From Wuchereria bancrofti (lineage: Eukaryota > Nematoda > Chromadorea > Rhabditida > Onchocercidae), in contig SSBO01000009.1 in the NCBI GenBank assembly GCA_005281725.1, positions 5,890,303-5,954,302 on the forward strand: 64,000 nucleotides of DNA, written 5' to 3'. Shown piece by piece: positions 48,901 through 61,408 of this stretch. Below the pieces are notes generated by a model. The model saw nothing but the letters and a program-made list of their open reading frames with translations. It did not search any database and was not told the origin of the DNA. Both the position numbers and the translations under genes were made by a program. Each line of letters opens with the position of its first letter. Position 1 is the stretch's first letter.

Positions 48901-51900
48901 TCCAGGAATGTATTAATTTTAAAATTAGTCAATAAGTGAAGAGTAAACCTTAAATAATACAGGAGTAACTCTAGTAAGCTGCGAAGGTCCGTGTGTGATA
49001 ATTGGTTCACCACCTGATCCATCCCAACAGTCAAGTTCAATAGAACGACATCCGGACAGTAACACATAACGATACATTTCCACAGAACTTTTGGAATTCA
49101 CTTGGTAACCTATGTAAATTCTATTTTAAAACATTACATGCCATTTTTTATCAAGTAGTAAAGCTCAATTTTTATTGTATTGATTCAGTAGTGGTTACTT
49201 ACTAAATAGTGATTACCTATTAAACCGATGGGCAAAATAAATTTTTTATTTAAAAAAACTTATATTCTTGGATAACTTTTCAGAAATTTTTTGAAAACTT
49301 CAAAATATAAAGCCATCGAAAACAATACAAAGTGACTTTCTTACCTAAAAAAAGCATTGCATATTAGCAAATCAACTTCACTCTTTCCCTTTATTAATAG
49401 AGAAAGAGAACTTCACTATTGGCTTTATTCTTGCGGTTATATTAGAGTAAATGTTACCTCTCAAATATGTGTTATGTGAACTGTTGATGAAATAATGCGA
49501 AAGCGGCTTATGCATGTTTTCTTCTTTTAGCATCAGATGGTCCCGGTGCATACCGATGTTGTACTCACTTAACAGAAATCTCAGGAATGATTCTTTCGTC
49601 AATTGCTTCACCTGTTCCCCTGCATTTAGGAGAATCAGTAAAGAGATACAAGAAGGTTTTAAATTCAACAACTCAAAACAACAATAAAGTTAGAAAGTGA
49701 AAAAAGGAGGCAAATGAATATACCGCTCCCATTCATTTCGTTAATTAAACATTGAGCAATTTGTGAAGTGGGAGAGGGGTAAAGCAATTCATTGAGCCTT
49801 GGATCGTAATGTTCCTCCTTGAGATACTTTGCAAAATGTTCTGCATCAACCTTCTCCTTTCCCGCAAATCTGAAATTATAGTTTTGAAAAACTGCCACTA
49901 TTACTGCATTACCGCTCACCTTACTCAGAGAAAACCTGAAAAGATAAAGACTTCCCAAAATTTCTCCAACACTTTTCCTTCTTTTCTACTCTCTTTATGT
50001 TTGAGATCAACTCAGATTCTCAAATAGAAAGTTCAAATTTTACTGTTCAAGCATTAAATGCCTTGCCAGTCCGTGTTATCCTCCACTTTTCCTTTTTAAC
50101 AGCAATTTGGTAAGCTTACTTTTTATGAAATATGTAATCCACGTCAGTTCGCCCACAAATACAACAATAACAGGAGAAAATGAAGTCATTTGTTATTTCA
50201 TCCACTGAAATCGCTTCCTAAATTGGTTCCTTGCAGTTACCAAACGTAAAAAATTTCTAATTATCCCCTTTAAACATTTTTCTTTTCCCTACGCAGCAAA
50301 CTGATATGAAATGAACTGATAATTCAACTGATATCCAACAAGAATAAAAATAGACACAACCTTATTATGAAAAGCGGAAAGCGTTTTCAACGACTTCTCA
50401 ATGTCTTTTCGATCTTCTTTATTTTTTGTGAACAGAACAGCATCCAATATACTGCAAACTTACTTCATATCAACTTTGTTGATGTTATATTTCATTTTTT
50501 GTTTTTATTTCTAATATATCTATAATTCACATTAACAATGAAATCTGGAACGATTTCTCGAAATGTAACTCAAGAAAAACCTCTCAATACTGAACAAATA
50601 TAAAATGTAGCAAAAAATTTTGAAAATCAGTCTTACTGTGAATTAATCTGAATTAATTCAGGTCGAGATAGATGTAAAATATATTACCTGGGTTACAGCT
50701 ATACAAATATATATAAATCAGACTCGTGCTATACAGTATGTCATTTTACATTAAAATATTTCTTTCATTATAATAAATAAAACTTCCAGGCGTAGCCTTT
50801 AAATTATATCCATCTGCTGGCATAAGAGATCGACAATTCGTCTTCATATATATTTTTTCTTTTTTCAAACGAAATGTCTACAATCATCAACTTAGAAGGA
50901 AGGAAAAGAGAGAAAATGCGGTACCCACTTTACTCTTCATTTTCCTATTTAAACTAAAACTTCAAAGTTTTGCGTTGCAATCGAATGAATGACAACTGGC
51001 CATTACGAGTACCACGGGAAATGATATCGTCTACATCATTTGCACCTTATTTTTTGATTTTAAAAGGAAAGTTTAAAATATTCATTCATTTCTTCCTACA
51101 GTAGCAAATTTCATTTTAGAAATGCTGCAAGCAATATTTAAAACTGTTGCCAAATTTAAAAAAGCCTATCTTTTCTTTGTTATTTATGATTCTGTGACTA
51201 ATTTTTAAAACAGCATGTATTCAATAAGCTCTTCTGATTATTCCTGAATAAACTAGTCGTTTTTAAAACTATTTCTTGGGAATTATCAACGAATTAACTT
51301 ATGCTGAAAAAATTCTCTGTTATCAAAAAGCCGAGTGAATAAAAATTTACGAGATTTGAGAACAAATAAAAGCAAACTCATTGATTGAAACTTGATCGGT
51401 ATTTGTGGAATATCTGATTTTGGTGAACAGTCGCTGCCAGTAATAAAAGCAACCTTGAAGTGATAACTCTTTCAGTGCTTTCACCGATAATCGACGAATT
51501 TCATTAAGCCAACGCTGAAAATTACTTCTCTTTTTTTCGAATGAACAATATCGAATTACTGATAAGTAAGCCAGGATGAAAAATGAATGCATTATTATCA
51601 TCCTAGGAATTATCCGACCTTCCATTTCCGGAAAGCAGTAGGATTTTAGGCTTATTTTTTGATTTGATGTGACAACAGATCAAAATACCGAATGATGTTA
51701 ACATTCTGTATAATCTCCTAAAATCAAATATAATGTACAGATAAATTATTAATTTCCTTACAGAAGCTAAATGATCAAATTTCTCCATAATCCTCCGATT
51801 TTTACTGGAAGGAAAAGATAAACAGCATTTCTGCACTCTTATAAAAATATTATGCTACGACATGTATCTTGCATAATTTAAAGAAATTAGGCCTCCTTTT

Positions 51901-53501
51901 AAATTAAGTTTCGATATTGATAATGGCTTTACAACGGCATTCTGTTCAGAATCGATGAGGAAAATTAGCGCATTCGGAGACACAGCATCGGCACCATACA
52001 TTACGGTTAGGAAGTGAGTTGACAGCATACATTTCTCTGCGACAAAAGTACCACCAAGCGTTTTTGTAATGTAACCATCTAACTGGAAAATCCGTCTGTA
52101 AAACTAAAGAAAAAAATGTAGAACGGTAGATGTTAAATAAAAAGTTTAGGATTATGACTTTCTCTATTCTCTTTTCCAGTTGTTTAAAGTCATGGAAATT
52201 GTCTACTTATTATATCTATACTTTGATTAAGATAAAGTAGACAGATTTCATAAGTATTAAATTGACTTATTCGGTCATTTTGCGTTTTTAATAATAAAAG
52301 AATAAGAAAATGGTATAAGTTAATAAGCAATTATTCCGCTTTTCTATAATATGCAGAAAGATCTTTGGGATTTGCAGAAAAATAGAATTATTTAATTTGA
52401 CACATGGCGAAAAAACGCATATTTTAAGAATTTCTGCATATTAATCATATAGCTGAATGCTTCAAATGGTATAAAAGCTTTAAATGTCAGCGTCACATTT
52501 CGTTTTGGCATTTTTAATTAACGTAAGTTAACAGAAGCTTTAATAGTCAATAATCAAGGAATTAGGTGCTGAAGATACAATCTGTGTTGGCAAATTTAGC
52601 TTTTTTGGCCGAACAGATAAAATTCTTAATACAGTTGAAATAATTGCAATTCTTGAATTTCTTTCCTCCGATAACTCTAAAAAGTATATTTTCGGAACAG
52701 TGTATTACTGAGTTAGTGCAAAATGACGTTTCAAATGGATGTATTTATAAGATTGAAAAACTTTCACTATCTTATCCTCACCTGTCCGATGTTCTAAAAT
52801 GCAAATTACTGAAGCATCCAAAAAAAGTTTATTCCTAATGTACTTAAATTTTGTCTTATACTTCATGCTGCTGAATAATTCTTTTCTGTCCACATATATT
52901 CGAGATAAATAAGATTAATACTGTATGCACTTTTTGATGGATCCCTTGTCGTCGCGAATGTTCCGCACAACAGCCGGAAAATACATCAATGATATCATCG
53001 ATATAACAGAATTCCGAACCGATCACTTTATTAGCCTAGATTGCAAGATAGAAGTAATATGTAAATTTGTACTTACATCGAAGAAAGTATTATACAAATC
53101 CCACCTTATTCCCTTTTGTATTTTCTCCTTTCATTTTCCCTCTTCACTTCTTTTTTCTTCCATCCTTAAAAAATATGAGCAAACAAATGAAAAAAAAAAA
53201 ACCTTATATTGTTTCCAGAATAACAGTAAACCATCGCGACTCAATGATAAATGCACAAAACGTCCCTCGAACTGATCGATAATCTGACAGAAAAAAAAGA
53301 CAAAAATGAGATTAGCTTTAGATCAGATTAAATTAAGTCAAACAAAACTAAATAACTGGCATATATGATTGGGAAGTTGGTATTTGAAAAACTGAAAAAT
53401 AAACTTACACTGTCGAACTTGTAAACTTGTTCACCAGTGGTAAAGTAATCATCGATTAATTCCTGAGGATTTTTTATGCTTGATAATCGATGGATCGACA
53501 T
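42919..53501 (-). CDS. Phospholipase C-beta (complete, 29 exons, about 1107 aa)
   Basis: Exons: 53501-53409, 53283-53203, 53035-52922, 52082-51933, 51514-51351, 50451-50361, 50217-50120, 49869-49724, 49619-49458, 49109-48949, 48665-48501, 48326-48221, 47774-47715, 47561-47509, 47430-47352, 46977-46820, 46743-46543, 46458-46267, 46195-46115, 45908-45785, 45507-45445, 45250-45057, 44959-44863, 44458-44302, 44158-44089, 43726-43719, 43583-43509, 43207-43066, 42957-42919. Seen in order: PH-like N-terminus, EF-hand region ([10 protein letters not shown]), X domain with the catalytic set His361 (INSSHNTYL), Glu391/Asp393 (ELDCWDG), His406 (ITHG) and Glu443; Ser/Glu-rich X-Y linker; Y domain ([16 protein letters not shown]); C2; long coiled-coil tail typical of beta isoforms. 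Known: Gq-activated cleavage of PIP2 to IP3 and DAG at the membrane. Both egl-8 and plc-2 are beta types; the divergent C2 keeps me from choosing. The join 52922/52082 and the 8-nt exon are the weakest points; one intron uses a GC donor. Confidence 0.93.
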
Positions 53502-56340
53502 ATCCTTTCTCCTCAGCAAACCTCCTCTTTATTCATATATTCATTTGCACTTCTAATTCGATCTTCTTTTTCTTAATTTCACACCCTGCAAAAATAATTT
53601 GAAAGTAAAATTAACATATGCAAATGTCTTATAACGCTTATAACATAAGCAATAGCTTTTATCTTAGTGAGTTAAGCATAAATAAAGGACAAGGATAAGT
53701 TAAGCTATGAAATATTTTTCTAAAACATTCAGGAGAGACATTTCAAATCGTTAAATTTAAAAAAAAATTATTATGATTAAATTTTCTTTTTTTGCTAAGC
53801 TTAAGATTTTAGAGTTTTCCATATAGAGGCATGAATGCATTGCAGTGAAGTTAGTCGATGGTTATCACGCAGATGCGTGAAGCGTAAAGTTTAAGTTTTA
53901 TTTGACTTTGTTTTTAAATTATTCATTCAAATGCAAATAATTTTACTTCTTTTCCGCAAACATTTATTTTGCAAAAAGTTGTTAAAAAATTTAAATAATT
54001 GATCATATCTGTCTGCCTATGGCTACAGTAAAAAGCATATCAATTGTAAGACAATTGCCTTGCAAGAAGATCTGCTTAATTTGAGTCAGCGAAATCACTC
54101 ATTTAATCCTCATATCATCCTTTTTCGCCTCCTATTAATTTACTGTCAGATGAAATAATTGCGTGGCTTAAAATATGAACAGTACAAGTCTATGTTATTA
54201 TTTTCACATAATTACTGTTCCAAATTAAAATTTTTTCTCAGTAATTTCATTGAAAATTTTTTTAGCTTGCAACTTGATAAATGCAAAGATTAATGGAAAT
54301 TTAAATTGAGTTAAACATTAATTATAGAATGAACAGATGCAATTAGCAATAGAACATTCATAATCAAACTTGAGAATAAAGCTAAATTTGAACTTGAATA
54401 GAGAGAAGCAAAGAATTTTAAATAAAAAGCAATCGAATCACCGAGAAAGCTATTTTTTCCTCCTTTCTTTGTCTGCGAAAAAAGGTTACGATAAATTTCA
54501 TATTCCGAAAAGTACTTCTCCAAAATTTCATGCAAAATTTATGGGAGAAAATGGATTACATTTTCGTTGAACCGAAAAAGACCCAAAAATAAAGGACAGA
54601 AAAAGAATGAAAACCATTTGTTCTCAGTGAAGTTAACATGGAAGGATATAAAATTTAGATATACTAATAATAGTTGAAAATGATACAGCATTTGTCAGCA
54701 GTTAGTTTTGTCAATTCTTCGCTTAGTACAACCACAAATCAGTAAACTCCAGAATAAATATCAAACTTTCTCTTAAATTGTAATACTTTTTGGCAAAATC
54801 CATCAGAAAACTTGATTTCGATAAGTGACGATAGCAAAGAATTGACTCATTCTTTATTTGTGGAGATGTGGAGAAATGCACTCATATTGAATTTGAAACA
54901 AGTTGGAAGATCCTTAATATCGATTAGTAAAGGTTGAAGTTCGGACCAACCAATTTTTAACTATATGAAGATTATAAAACAAAGGGTATCACTAGAAGAC
55001 TGGTCACTAAGTTATACCTTGTGATGACAGCACTGCAACATCATTTCAAGAAATGACTGACTTTCGATATTCAATAGAACTGTGCTTGACAGATGAGGCA
55101 TGTTACTGAAAGAATAACGATGTTAAATTGGCATGTCCGTTGCTTATTGCGGTTAGCTGTCTAAACGTTCGAAAAGTAGCAGTCGTTTTCAGTTTTAATT
55201 TTTAATCAATGTATTTTTATAACAATAAAGAAAAGATAGACGAGAAGGAAGAGAATAACTTGCAATTTTATAGGTTTTTACAACCAAATATTACTGATAA
55301 CGAGTATCACGTATTTAACTCCTTATCATAATATGGAAATATGAAAAAAGAAGAGAAACAGATAAAAAGTTAATCGAATAAAATTATTAAATATGTTGAT
55401 AATGAATATCAAGTATTACCATCATGCCAGTTTTCTTTATAGTCTACAAACTGCGTATTGGGAACTTAATTCTTTAGAATCAGACAAGCTAATAAATCTA
55501 GAAAAAAGAGATATTTTTGCGTATGTGTCAATGAACCAAAAGAAACACAAACACTCACACAGTTAATAGAAGCTTTATGAAATGCATTTTATTGAATAAT
55601 GCTAATTGAATTGAATCATCAATAATGGTAGATATTTCTGCTAATATCGCCATTAGCTATGACACAACCGGAAAAAACGGTAAATCAGTTGTTCTGCTTG
55701 ACGATAAATAATGCAAATATTGCTGGAACAAATGACCACAGGTCATCAGACAATAGAATTTGTGTGAATTTGACTAATACTTGACAATTTAACTGATAAC
55801 TTTTTTAAAGCAAATGTAACAACAGCATAAAAATAGTTGTGGTGCTTTTTTAGGAGGCAAAGAATAGGTGAACATATTAGGCTCAGAGTTTGCAGCTAAT
55901 GTTTGTTAGCTTGAAAAGTTTACTACTCTTTATGGATAGAAAAAAGTTCACCATGCTTTGTAGAAGAGACAAATCTTAATGCTTTAAACCACATCAATCT
56001 TCATAACGGTAATCGATATTAATAGTAGTGGATGACACAGACAATGACACAATTACATTAAATTCGAGTAAACGTTATTGTAAAAATGATTTGATTATTG
56101 AATTAAATCATTAGAGTAAACAGTGTTAAACTGAACTATCTCATTTGAAGATTCTTTTCTCTCCTAAGATCAGTTCCCTTCCAGTTCCTTAGATAACTTG
56201 TAAAGTCAGATTAATTTCAAGAAATATTTATTGATTCATTACTATCACCTGTAGAACAATACTTTTGAAAGTTTATTTTCAAAGGATTAAATTCCTTCTC
56301 TCAGCTTCGTGATGCAGAACTTTCGTTATATTGAAGCAAA

Positions 56341-56410
56341 GGTAGAAGTAGAGGTGGGAGTAAAGGTAAAGATGAAGATAGCGGTAGAGATAAAGAAGTG
56401 GACGAAGACA
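56341..56410 (+). repeat. Purine-rich hexamer-period repeat
   Basis: About 70 bp of degenerate 6-bp units (GGTAGA, AGTAGA, GGTAAA, GATGAA, GATAGC, GGTAGA, GATAAA). One strand is almost pure purine. A decayed minisatellite is the simplest reading. Confidence 0.7.
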
Positions 56411-58711
56411 GAATTCTAAACTAAACTGGTCTTAACATTTCGGATGAAAAGACTGTTGTACAAAACAAAATTAACTAGTACCGCGGTAAGGCATTGACTC
56501 ATCTGCCATCAATCAGTGGATCGATATTTTTGTACTTGAACAAAACAGGTGGTGGTCATTGGATAGGACTAGCTCTAAATAATCGGGGAGGAAGTGAAAC
56601 GAATCGATTGATCAGTATGAAGAATAAATGAATCAATAATCAATGCATGTTGATTCTGGAGGAAGTGTCATCCAGTTGCCATCGTGGTCGATGGTGATGG
56701 GACAGGTGCAAACCGATAGGACAAATACAAATCGATGGAGGAAAACAGTTTTATTTAAAGTAAAAAAGTAAAATGGTTCGAATGAAGGCATGTTGTTTGT
56801 GTAATTCAAAGGGCAAAGATCGAGTGATGCAAATTCGCAAAAGGTTTTTTATTTTTTATTTTGAAAAATGTCCAATATCATGCAAACAACATTACATTTC
56901 AGCTCCGACAAATTCCAATCAGCGATCAGCTGAGTTCTCTAATCATTACTATGTTCACCTTTCGCATTACTTTTTCATTTCAACAGTATGAACGTAGTCA
57001 ACAAGAATTTTCATATTTATCTTTCCCGTCCCTTACCAATATTTTATTAATGTTAAAGCTTGACTATTGTGTATGTCAACTTTTATGCTATTATCAGCAT
57101 TCCTATCATCATTATGAGATTCGAAGAACATAACAAATGTTTTAGATCGAATAGATCTTATGTCTTTTAAAAACAGAGTGTACTGTATGTCCCATCTTCA
57201 TGGTTAATGGAACTGTTTTCCTCATGCCATTATTCCTCAAGCAATTTGTTCTTCCAAATGTTGAATACGACAAGTTGATCATGAAATAGTCGATTTCATC
57301 GGTTAACTTTGTAAGCTAATTGTACTGAAATTGGACCAAACTAATAATAGACTTGACTTATAATGATAACATAATGAATGATGAAATGATTAGAGAAATA
57401 AATGATAATTTAGAAGTATTTTAAAATCAGGAAGAGTTCACATAAATTTGCTTGATTGCATTGTTTCCTATTTGGATATGTGTAATGGCTTCAGAATTTT
57501 TTTTGTAATCGAATATTTTTCACAAAACTTTCTTTGACTATTTTATTCTAAAATTTGTCGTAAAATAAATTATGTTTACCAAATGTGCTATTAAAAGCAG
57601 GAATCTCGTCATTGAATAGGTCACCACATCATTTTTGGGAAGGTGGAATAATACGAATAATTCAAATAACAGCGCATCATACCAGTTCAATAGGAAGGGC
57701 AATGGATTGTCTAAGAGTTCATTTCATTTTTGTCCATTTATTTTGAATTGTGTGGGAAAGCCATCCACATTATTTGGTCCATAATCGGTGGTTCCAAATG
57801 CTATCAAAGCAAAGAAAAATTTTCAAAAAAATTTTATTTAGCTACGCATTTTCTATAAGCGAGAAAGAATGTAAATAAATTAAGAAGAAAAACATTTCTC
57901 TTCCTTCTCAGTCCTAAAGTTATGTTCCTATTATTATTTAGACTTATTAAAACTCAGATATAAAAATTGATTACTGCTAGCGACCATCTAATCTGCAACA
58001 AGCAAAAGAAAAACAACAGTTAGAGGAATAACAAGTGATTTCTAATTATGTCATTTAAGATAAGCTTCGTAGAAGTCACATGTTGAAGAGTTAAAGCAAG
58101 TAGTAAATAAATGCTCAAAATGCCTAACAAATAAGGAAGCTTCAAAAAGTGAATTATAATCCGAAAACTAATTGAAAAATTAATCTATGCATTGAAAAAA
58201 ATGAGAAGTGCAAGGAGTCGAAATCAATTTCAAACAGTTTTCAAATAGAATTCATTCCAAATTTCAATAAAACTGACTGAAAAAGATGCAACGAAACAAA
58301 AAAAGCTGCCATTCGATGAAGACCGAAGATAAGTGCAAAATGCAAAGTAAATATCACAGATTAAAACACAAATAGAAAATTTAATGTCTTATTTATCAAT
58401 TCTTTATCAGCACTAAAATATTTCATTTATATTTTTCGTTCAGAATAAAAGTATACCGTTTACTTTAGCAATTAGCATTTCCAATTCACCTAAATTTTTA
58501 TTTTAGAAGATTTTCTTGAGCCTTCTTGCTATTCATATTACAAGCTTTTGTTTTTTTTTTTGATTTTTTCCAAACTCTATTTTTTTTGTAAAATTAAAAT
58601 CAAATGGGATAAGTTTGCTTTGTCAGCCAACTGAATTGAAAGCGAAAGAATCCTTGAAAAAAATTTTTTCAAAATATTTTACTAGAAATTAGAAGGAAAA
58701 AAGATGAAATT

Positions 58712-58731
58712 AGTGAAGTGAAGTGAAGTGA
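58712..58731 (+). repeat. (GAAGT)n microsatellite
   Basis: Three to four tandem copies of GTGAA/GAAGT. Short simple-sequence repeat with no other feature nearby. Confidence 0.8.
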
Positions 58732-61408
58732 GAATCTACTTGCCTTTCATTCCTCATTTTTTTTTCCATTTGAAAAAATTGATTCTATTCGGAACCATTT
58801 CAATTATGCAATTCAAAAATGGGAAAAAATTTCTAAGACATTATTAGTGATTGCTACTTTTCAATAAGGATAAAATAAAAACTTAAAGATGCTATGTAGG
58901 ATGCATATCAGCAAAAAAGAAGACTGCAAGATGATTTAGTGCTAATGCTACTTCATTTCTTTTTTTAAACTCAGGATTAGAATAGTACTAGATTTCCTGC
59001 CATTAGAGTGAGAAATAATAAATGCCTTCCTACAAAATTTCCTTTTTCTAACGCTGTTTTAATATAATTTTACAGAAATGAATTTTAATACAACTTTACT
59101 TTTATCTCCTTTTTTTGTTCACTTTTTAAACAATCCTTTTCTTAGCAATTCTTTAGAAAAAAGAAAAAAAAAATGAATATAGCGAACATCGTTTTCGACA
59201 ATATTTTATTGATTTGATTCGTTAATAAATAAACTGAACTAAATCAGTGAATTTTTTTGATAGGATATTTTCTTTCAACTTTTGAAAATGCTTCAGAAGT
59301 TTTCGATATTTAACGTCACTGGAATTTGCGCCATAAAATGCAAATTTTCATTGGAGAAAACAAAGCAAGGACAAAAATATATGTTGATTAAAAGCTGCTC
59401 CTATCACGAATCTCTCAACATTCCTATTTGAATTTAAAACAAAATTGAGTTCATTTCTGGAATGAGTTGTAATATGAATAAAAGCTATAAATAAGAGGCC
59501 ATACAAAATGTTGTTTTCAGTTAGATTAAAAGCCATGTGTCAGTTCTTGAAGTCGATATGATCTTTGAAATCTGTTTATGTCCGTAATTTGATCGAATTC
59601 AAGGACTGTACTGTTTAATCAGACACGATCAATACAGTTTTATTGATATGTTTCACGATTTCCTCATTGCCTTACTTAACTATTTCGGTAATTCAATTAC
59701 ATAACAAAATTTGGACAATTCAATGTCTTCAATACGCACACTTTTACACACTCATGACTGGGACTTCATTCAATTGGCATTACTGGTATTACTTTCGCCT
59801 TTTTATTTCATAGGCATTAACAGATACGTTTCAAATTGGACTCTCAAAATTCATTCATTTAATCGACTCACAAATTAATAAAAAAAATGGAAAATCAAAT
59901 TATTTCGTATAACGATTATCGAACTGCTTATTCAGTCAGTTGTGTAATATATAACACTGCAGGGCACAGCATCACCTGAAATCTGTGTAGCTTAGTTTCC
60001 TCAATGGAACCTTGCAATCCTATAAATTACTTTCTAGCACCACGAAATATTATTGTTTGCCATGTATTCTTTTATTCTTTATTTTTAATTTTTTTTTTTT
60101 TGTCCTTGCCCACTTTTTTTGAAAAAATGAGAATATGCCCAAAAAGTTGAATCACATGAAATTCGAATAGAAATAAAAACAGGTTAAAAGTGAAAATATA
60201 TCCATCAGTTCAAACCGGCCATTCATCCAAGTCTTTTTTATATCAAAACGAAAATTTTAGCATTTTAATGTGAACTAATAAATCAAAAGCATTTATTTAT
60301 GATGAAATATATGTCAATCATTAATTGCTATTAATCTTCCCACTGCTCTTTCCACCCACTACTTCCTAGCATCAATCCTCATATTCTTTCTTGATAGAGC
60401 GCCACTGCTGCAATTTCCTATTTAAAACCTTTCCAAATCAGCATTTACTGCAGCTTCCGGCAAAAACTGGGAAGGTCGAAGGTCGCTTATCACCATTAAG
60501 TTTGAAAATTTGTTCGCTATAATTGATCACCACGCTTTCGTAAAAACAGTGAAGGAATCGATTGTAACGATGAACGTTGGAAGGATGATGGTAATGAACT
60601 GCAATTTTCGTTGTATTTGCATTTTAAGAATTAAAATGGAAGGTAAATGCAAATTCGTATTTGAAGTCAAGAAAATAGAATTGCAAATTTTTCGTTTCAA
60701 GATGAATGAATCAAAATTTTATGTCTTCAGTTTATAAAAAACAAATATAGGAGTACCCAATTCGGGAAAGTTGTATATTTGATAGAGGAGGTAATACGGC
60801 TGCCGTTGACCTTTCACCTGAATAGGAAGATATCGTACCATGGCAAGATTTTGCTTTCAAATTTCTTGATATTTGCTTCCTACAGAATTATGTTTGTTTC
60901 AATTTTTATTGTATTTGTATTTGCAGTTTTTTTTCAGTTTCTAATTAGCACGGACAAAGTAAGAAAAGGATTCCTGATAGAAGTTTTAAATAGTGAAAGA
61001 GAAGCGCGAGATTTTTATCAGCAGGGTATTTCAAATGTAAATCGGGATATATTGAAACTTTAATTAAATTGAAATAAAAATTGAAATGAAAATGGAACTT
61101 TCAACTTTAACATAGTATATATAGTAAATTTTTCAATCAAAAAACTTTTGAATTTTCATTGTATCTCAGTATTTTCTTTCCTATTTTTCAAATTTTCAAC
61201 ATAAAATCCATGAAGATAACTATCAAGAATTTGCAAACTTCAAATGACAAAACTTATTTATCGCTTATTTATTTAATTTTTTCTTCTTTTTTTGGTGTTA
61301 CTAGGAGGCTGTGATAAAGACAAATTGAAAAGACAGGGAACGATGAATTGATGCGGAAGACATTTCAACCTTTTAGTTAGAAGACATAAAAAAACGTTAA
61401 AGTAATAC

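Larger units (their letters stand above)
53502..61408. other. Long intergenic region, no convincing gene
   Basis: 7.9 kb between the PLC-beta start and the TWK channel stop. Only weak frames are present: + 56773-56848 (MVRMKACCLCNSKGKDR...), + 60510-60737, + 60779-61063 and - 59536-59348 (hydrophobic start MAFNLTENNILYGLLFIAF). None has consistent splice partners or family resemblance. Contains a hexamer-period purine block (56341-56410) and a pentamer microsatellite (58712-58731). The PLC-beta promoter should be near 53.5-54.5 kb. Confidence 0.45.

Noticed and set aside
51763..51836. Extra PLC-beta exon candidate ([12 protein letters not shown]...)
   Set aside because: Joining 51933 directly to 51514 is in phase and matches PLC-beta spacing; inserting this segment adds residues with no counterpart.
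52795..52821. Possible 27-nt PLC-beta exon between a TTCAG acceptor and a GTGAGG donor
   Set aside because: Phase from the preceding exon (0) reads a stop at once; skipping it keeps the frame.
56773..57130. Two short + strand frames that could be spliced (MVRMKACCLC... then a CAG acceptor at 56986)
   Set aside because: The joined product is very short with no recognisable feature, and the donor is weak.
59348..59536. - strand 62-codon frame with a hydrophobic start resembling a signal anchor
   Set aside because: No splice partner, no family resemblance, and AT-rich sequence often yields hydrophobic chance frames.
60779..61063. + strand 94-codon frame with a membrane-like segment
   Set aside because: Hydrophobic stretch is T-rich chance-like sequence; no exon borders that fit and no resemblance to a known protein.
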